Below are positions 60,460 through 64,000 of a stretch of 64,000 nt of DNA, piece by piece. The stretch comes from Clostridia bacterium (lineage in GTDB: Bacteria > Bacillota > Clostridia > Oscillospirales > Acutalibacteraceae), in the NCBI GenBank assembly GCA_017435865.1, contig JAFSEF010000053.1, positions 62,001 to 126,000 of the forward strand, in the 5' to 3' direction. The position numbers and the translations under genes are program-made. The notes under the pieces are model-generated. The model was not told the origin of the DNA. It saw only the letters and a list, made by a program, of their open reading frames with translations, and did not search any database. Positions within the stretch are counted from its first letter, which is position 1. Each line of letters starts with the position of its first letter.

Positions 60460-62931
60460 TTGAACGGTATTCGCATCGCAAAGGTTGGTGTCGAAAACAG
60501 TACCTTTGGATTTGACAAACTGTTCACATATAAAATCCCTGACATTCTGGCTGACAAAGTGCAGCCGGGCTGTCGGGTTTTTGTGCCTTTTGGAAGAGGC
60601 AATGTAAAAAGACAGGCGTTTGTTTTTTTTGTTGAAGATACCGCAGTGAATCCGACCGAACGGCTGAAGAATATCGATTCGGTTCTCGATGACACTCCTG
60701 TGCTTAACAAGGAGCTGTGTGAAATCGCATTGTTCCTGAAAGAACAGACCTTCTGTACTTATTTTGAAGCGGTCCGTGCATTGTTGCCGAAAGGTGCAAG
60801 CATGAAAACCGTAAAGTGTTATCGCCTTATTGACCGTGATACGGATATTGACTCTTTACAGGAAAACAGTGATACAAGCCTTGTTCTTACCTTGTTGAAA
60901 AAAAAAGGTGACTTCCTGAGTGAAAAAGTATTGCTCAAGGCACTCAACCGCAAAGAAGCAGACAGCCTGTTCAATGATTTGCTGCGACGCGGAATCATTG
61001 AGAGCAATCGCACGGTCTTGTCCGGCAGCGGTGAAAAAAGTATATCATTGCTGCGTGCGACAGACCCGATGCGTGATGCTGAAGAGTATGACCTGACACA
61101 AAGGCAGACAACTGTTTATCATTTGCTTTGCGATGTCGGCGCTGCAACTGTAAAAGAACTGTGTTACTATTCCGGATGTTCCGCAAGTGTTGTGTCTGCC
61201 TTGGTAGAAAAAGGAGCTGCTGTTTTTTTTGAGTCCGTTGTGGACAGAAGTCTGAGCAGTCGTTTTCAGTCCGAGGAAAGGCATTCTTCCATCAAAAAGC
61301 TCAGCAAGACCCAGCAGAAAGCGTATGACACTTTGCTTGCTGCGTATCGTGAGCATCAGCCGCGGACAGCTTTGCTGTTCGGGGTGACGGGAAGCGGAAA
61401 AACAGGTGTCTACCTGAAGCTCATTGAGCAGGTGCTTGCTGACGGCAGAAACTGTATTGTCATGGTACCTGAAATTGCGTTGACCCCGCAGACTTTGCAG
61501 GTGTTTTCTGCTGCGTTCGGTTCGTCAGTTGCTGTTCTGCACAGCAGCTTGTCTGTCGGTGAACGCTATGATGAATGGCAAAGAATCAACCGCGGTGAAG
61601 CTCGTATTGTTGTCGGAACCCGCAGTGCGGTATTTGCACCGCTTGACAATGTCGGTCTGATCGTCATTGATGAAGAGCAGGAGCATACATATAAATCCGA
61701 AATGACACCACGGTATCATGCCCGTGATGTCGCAAAGTTCAGATGCAAAAACAACAATGCATTGTTGCTGTTGGCTTCGGCAACGCCCTCGATTGAATCA
61801 TATGCCATGGCATTGAACGGCAGGTATTTGTTGTGTGAGTTGGAAGGCAGATACGGAAAAGCCGTTCTTCCTGACGTGCAGGTTATCGATATGGCAGAAA
61901 AAACAGTAAAAGATCCTTATTTTTCCATATCCCGACCGCTTGCCGATGAAATCAGTAAAAATCTTGCAGCAGGTCAACAAACCATTCTGCTGATGAATCG
62001 CCGTGGGTATAATACTTTTGTTGCCTGTAGTGCGTGTAAGAAGGTAATGACTTGTCCGTCTTGCAGTATTTCTCTTACATATCACTCTGCAAACCACCGT
62101 CTGATGTGCCATTATTGCGGCTATTCCGTCCCGTTTGTGGATGCTTGCCCGTCTTGCGGTGAGCACAATATACGTTATTCGGGTGTCGGCACACAACGTC
62201 TGGAGGAGGAATTGCAGCATCGTTTCCGTGAAGCAAAGATTCTTCGTATGGATGCCGATACGGTTGGTGTCAGACACGGTCATCAGCAGGCGTTGTCTGC
62301 CTTTGAAAGCGGAGAATATGACATTTTGCTCGGCACGCAGATGATTGCAAAAGGATTGAATTTTCCGAAAGTGACTCTTGTAGGGGTTGTGAATATTGAC
62401 CAGCAGATTTACAATGACGATTTCAGATCTTCTGAAGTTGCGTTCGATCTTCTGACACAGGTGGTCGGTCGTGCCGGCCGTTCGGAATGGAAGGGAAGAG
62501 CAGTGATTCAGACAATTGTTCCCGAAAACGGAGTTCTGAAGCTTGCATCAAAGCAGGATTACAAACAGTTTTTCAAAGATGAAATTGTCTTACGCAAATC
62601 GATGATTTATCCGCCGTATTGCGATTTGTGTCTGCTCGGTTTTTCCGGTGTGAAAGAAGATAAAGTGTATGCAGCTGCAAAATATTTCCTCGAAGAACTG
62701 ATCGAAAAAAACAACAACGCAGAAGAACCTCTGAAGCTGATTGTTCTCGGTCCGCAGGCACCGCGTGTTTCAAAAATTAATAATAAATACAGACAAAGAA
62801 TTCTGATAAAATGCAGAAATACAACGCAGTTCAGATCTTTCTTAAGAACTTTACTGCAGGATTTTGATAATGATAAAAGGTTTACGGATGTTGCATTTTT
62901 TGCTGATATGAATCCGTTGACTGCAATATAA
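60460..62931 (+). CDS. priA: Primosomal helicase PriA
   Basis: Replication restart helicase of 823 residues. The 3'BD domain opens the chain (FDKLFTYKIPD, GCRVFVPFGRGN). Walker A is LLFGVTGSGKTGVYL. Motif II reads IVIDEEQEHTYK, so the usual DEEH has Gln in the fourth place. Zinc-binding cysteines are in CSACKKVMTCPSC and MCHYCGYSVPFVDACPSCG. RVGRAGR-like QVVGRAGRSEW is motif VI. TTG 60460 is the start, after GAGGTATA. def follows with a 40-base gap. Confidence 0.95.
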   Translation: MNGIRIAKVGVENSTFGFDKLFTYKIPDILADKVQPGCRVFVPFGRGNVKRQAFVFFVEDTAVNPTERLKNIDSVLDDTPVLNKELCEIALFLKEQTFCTYFEAVRALLPKGASMKTVKCYRLIDRDTDIDSLQENSDTSLVLTLLKKKGDFLSEKVLLKALNRKEADSLFNDLLRRGIIESNRTVLSGSGEKSISLLRATDPMRDAEEYDLTQRQTTVYHLLCDVGAATVKELCYYSGCSASVVSALVEKGAAVFFESVVDRSLSSRFQSEERHSSIKKLSKTQQKAYDTLLAAYREHQPRTALLFGVTGSGKTGVYLKLIEQVLADGRNCIVMVPEIALTPQTLQVFSAAFGSSVAVLHSSLSVGERYDEWQRINRGEARIVVGTRSAVFAPLDNVGLIVIDEEQEHTYKSEMTPRYHARDVAKFRCKNNNALLLLASATPSIESYAMALNGRYLLCELEGRYGKAVLPDVQVIDMAEKTVKDPYFSISRPLADEISKNLAAGQQTILLMNRRGYNTFVACSACKKVMTCPSCSISLTYHSANHRLMCHYCGYSVPFVDACPSCGEHNIRYSGVGTQRLEEELQHRFREAKILRMDADTVGVRHGHQQALSAFESGEYDILLGTQMIAKGLNFPKVTLVGVVNIDQQIYNDDFRSSEVAFDLLTQVVGRAGRSEWKGRAVIQTIVPENGVLKLASKQDYKQFFKDEIVLRKSMIYPPYCDLCLLGFSGVKEDKVYAAAKYFLEELIEKNNNAEEPLKLIVLGPQAPRVSKINNKYRQRILIKCRNTTQFRSFLRTLLQDFDNDKRFTDVAFFADMNPLTAI

Positions 62932-62936
62932 TAAAC

Positions 62937-62960
62937 AGAAAGGAATGTGCATTTGCACAT
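62937..62960 (+). promoter_or_regulatory. Shine-Dalgarno plus hairpin upstream of def
   Basis: AGAAAGGA at 62937-62944 is the only ribosome binding site visible for def, but it lies 27 bases from the ATG at 62972. Between them is a perfect inverted repeat, ATGTGC ATTT GCACAT (62945-62960). If folded, the hairpin would bring the spacing close to 11 bases. Confidence 0.55.
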
Positions 62961-62971
62961 AATTTTGAATT

Positions 62972-63439
62972 ATGGCACTCAGAACCATTCGTACAGATGA
63001 TGACCCCATTCTCAGAAAAAAAAGCAGACCGGTCGAGAATTATGATGACCGCCTTTTTGAATTGCTCGATGATATGAAAGACACACTCGAAAAAGCACAG
63101 GGACTCGGTCTTGCAGCAGTGCAGGTCGGTGTGCTTCGTCGCGTTGTGATTGTCAATACAGACGGCAAGTATGTTGAACTGATCAATCCCGAAATCGTAA
63201 AAGAAGAAGGCATTCAGACACAGCCTGAAGGTTGTTTGTCACTGCCCGGTCGTGCAGGTGTTACCAAAAGACCTGCCAAGGTACGTGTTCATGCCTATGA
63301 CCGCAACGGCAAAATGCACGTATATACGGGAACGGAACTGATGGCTCGTTGTTTCTGCCATGAGCTTGATCACCTTGACGGTATTCTGTATTCTGATCGT
63401 CTTGCAGAAGGAGAATCTCTGTATCCTGTGGAGGAATAA
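62972..63439 (+). CDS. def: Peptide deformylase
   Basis: Removes the N-formyl group from new proteins. All three motifs are intact: GLGLAAVQVG, EGCLSLPG (metal Cys) and CHELDHLDG (HExxH). Length 155 residues. N-terminus ALRTIRTDDDPILRKKS is normal, so the ATG at 62972 is right even though the Shine-Dalgarno is far away. fmt, the opposing enzyme, follows after 2 bases. Confidence 0.97.
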   Translation: MALRTIRTDDDPILRKKSRPVENYDDRLFELLDDMKDTLEKAQGLGLAAVQVGVLRRVVIVNTDGKYVELINPEIVKEEGIQTQPEGCLSLPGRAGVTKRPAKVRVHAYDRNGKMHVYTGTELMARCFCHELDHLDGILYSDRLAEGESLYPVEE

Positions 63440-63441
63440 GA

Positions 63442-64000
63442 ATGAGAGTTGTTTTTATGGGAACCCCTGATTTTGCGGTTCCGTCATTGCAGGTGCTTCA
63501 CGAAAACGGTTATGAAGTAACGCTTGTTGTTACGCAGACCGATAAACCGCAGGGGAGAAAGCAGATTCTGACACCTTCCCCCGTAAAGGAGTATGCACTT
63601 GCACATAACCTGCCCGTGTATCAACCCACCACGCTGAAAACACAGGAAGCATATGATCGTATTGCAGCTGAAAAACCTGATTTTATAGTGGTTACAGCTT
63701 ATGGTAAAATCCTCACAAAAGAAATTCTTGCCATTCCTTCTTATGCCTGTGTCAATGTGCACGGGTCGCTTTTGCCGCAGTACAGAGGAGCTGCTCCCAT
63801 TCAGTGGAGTGTTCTCAACGGCGACAAGCAGACAGGAATCACAACCATGCTCATGGATGCAGGGATTGATACAGGGGATATTCTGTTGCAGAAAGTAACA
63901 CCGATCGGCGAAGAAGAAACGGCAGGGGAATTGTTTGACCGTCTGGCAGCACTTTCTGCCCCCGTTTTACTTGAAACTCTTGAAAAATTTGTAAAAGGCG
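63442..64000 (+). CDS. fmt: Methionyl-tRNA formyltransferase (3' end outside window)
   Basis: Formylates initiator Met-tRNA. The start MRVVFMGTPDFAVPSL and the active site VNVHGSLLPQYRGAAPIQWS (with catalytic Asn, His) are clear. The frame stays open to the last base, about 186 residues, so the C-terminal OB domain is cut off. ATG 63442 after GGAGGAATAAG. It forms a pair with def. Confidence 0.96.
   Translation, partial: MRVVFMGTPDFAVPSLQVLHENGYEVTLVVTQTDKPQGRKQILTPSPVKEYALAHNLPVYQPTTLKTQEAYDRIAAEKPDFIVVTAYGKILTKEILAIPSYACVNVHGSLLPQYRGAAPIQWSVLNGDKQTGITTMLMDAGIDTGDILLQKVTPIGEEETAGELFDRLAALSAPVLLETLEKFVKG

Noticed and set aside
1..64000. CRISPR array, insertion sequence, phage genes or integration site
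   Set aside because: No spaced direct repeats, transposase, integrase, terminal inverted repeats or tRNA attachment site seen.

Overview
The window is a compact stretch of a chromosome from a low-to-middle GC Gram-positive bacterium. It is most probably an anaerobic gut-type member of the Clostridia, near Oscillospiraceae/Ruminococcaceae (inference). The support is the Firmicutes gene order (yceD-rpmF, DUF512-der, scpA-scpB-DUF2953-gerW-dacF-rluB-yicC-remA-gmk-rpoZ-priA-def-fmt), the sporulation-associated gerW, cdaA-cdaR, and a secreted protein with a dockerin tail. About 63 genes fill nearly all of it. No gene-free gap exceeds 300 bases. I saw no rRNA, tRNA, CRISPR array, insertion sequence, prophage or integration scar.

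Layout. 1-12774 (+): the 3' end of a polyisoprenyl-phosphate glycosyltransferase gene, a DUF1858 protein, trmK, NIF3, rqcH, 3-methyladenine glycosylase, a lipoprotein, araB-araA-araD and dnaE, all on one strand with short gaps. 12819-16671: pfkA, then a pantothenate/CoA locus made of panT-like and coaX on the minus strand and coaBC on the plus strand, divided by a mirror-image promoter region. 16756-23286: a sugar isomerase/epimerase, a secreted metallophosphoesterase, an acyl-activating ligase with its own acyl carrier protein, and a methionine pair (metY, metA). 23291-30285: carbohydrate and surface genes, namely a membrane protein, a GH2 glycosidase, a cohesin-like/dockerin protein, a DapA-family aldolase, a Gfo/Idh/MocA oxidoreductase and a GNAT acetyltransferase. 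30393-36769: rpiB-tsaB-tsaE, rodA-like, then a DivIVA-like gene, a lone class I fumarase beta subunit and pcrA. 36950-45154: pgi, a P-loop protein, yceD-rpmF, DUF512-der, asnS and an aspartate aminotransferase. 45224-53311: ispF, cdaA-cdaR, a lipoprotein, a two-component system, DUF1385 and prmC. 53343-64000: site-2 protease, scpAB, DUF2953-gerW, dacF, rluB, yicC, remA-gmk-rpoZ-priA-def, and fmt cut by the window end.

The genes describe a sugar-fermenting cell. Arabinose is converted to xylulose-5-phosphate by AraA, AraB and AraD, and RpiB, Pgi and PfkA join pentoses and hexoses to glycolysis. CoA appears to be made from imported pantothenate. Methionine appears to be made by O-acetylation and direct sulfhydrylation. 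c-di-AMP synthesis sits in one gene run with a lipoprotein and a sensor kinase pair.

Most of the window is well-known housekeeping. The parts worth a second look are the cdaAR-lipoprotein-two-component run, the isolated ligase/ACP pair behind a triple GTTAACA motif, the cohesin-like plus dockerin protein, the orphan fumarase beta subunit, the hairpin between the Shine-Dalgarno and start of def, and several inverted-repeat promoter regions. I did not find a clearly new multi-gene defence or mobile system.
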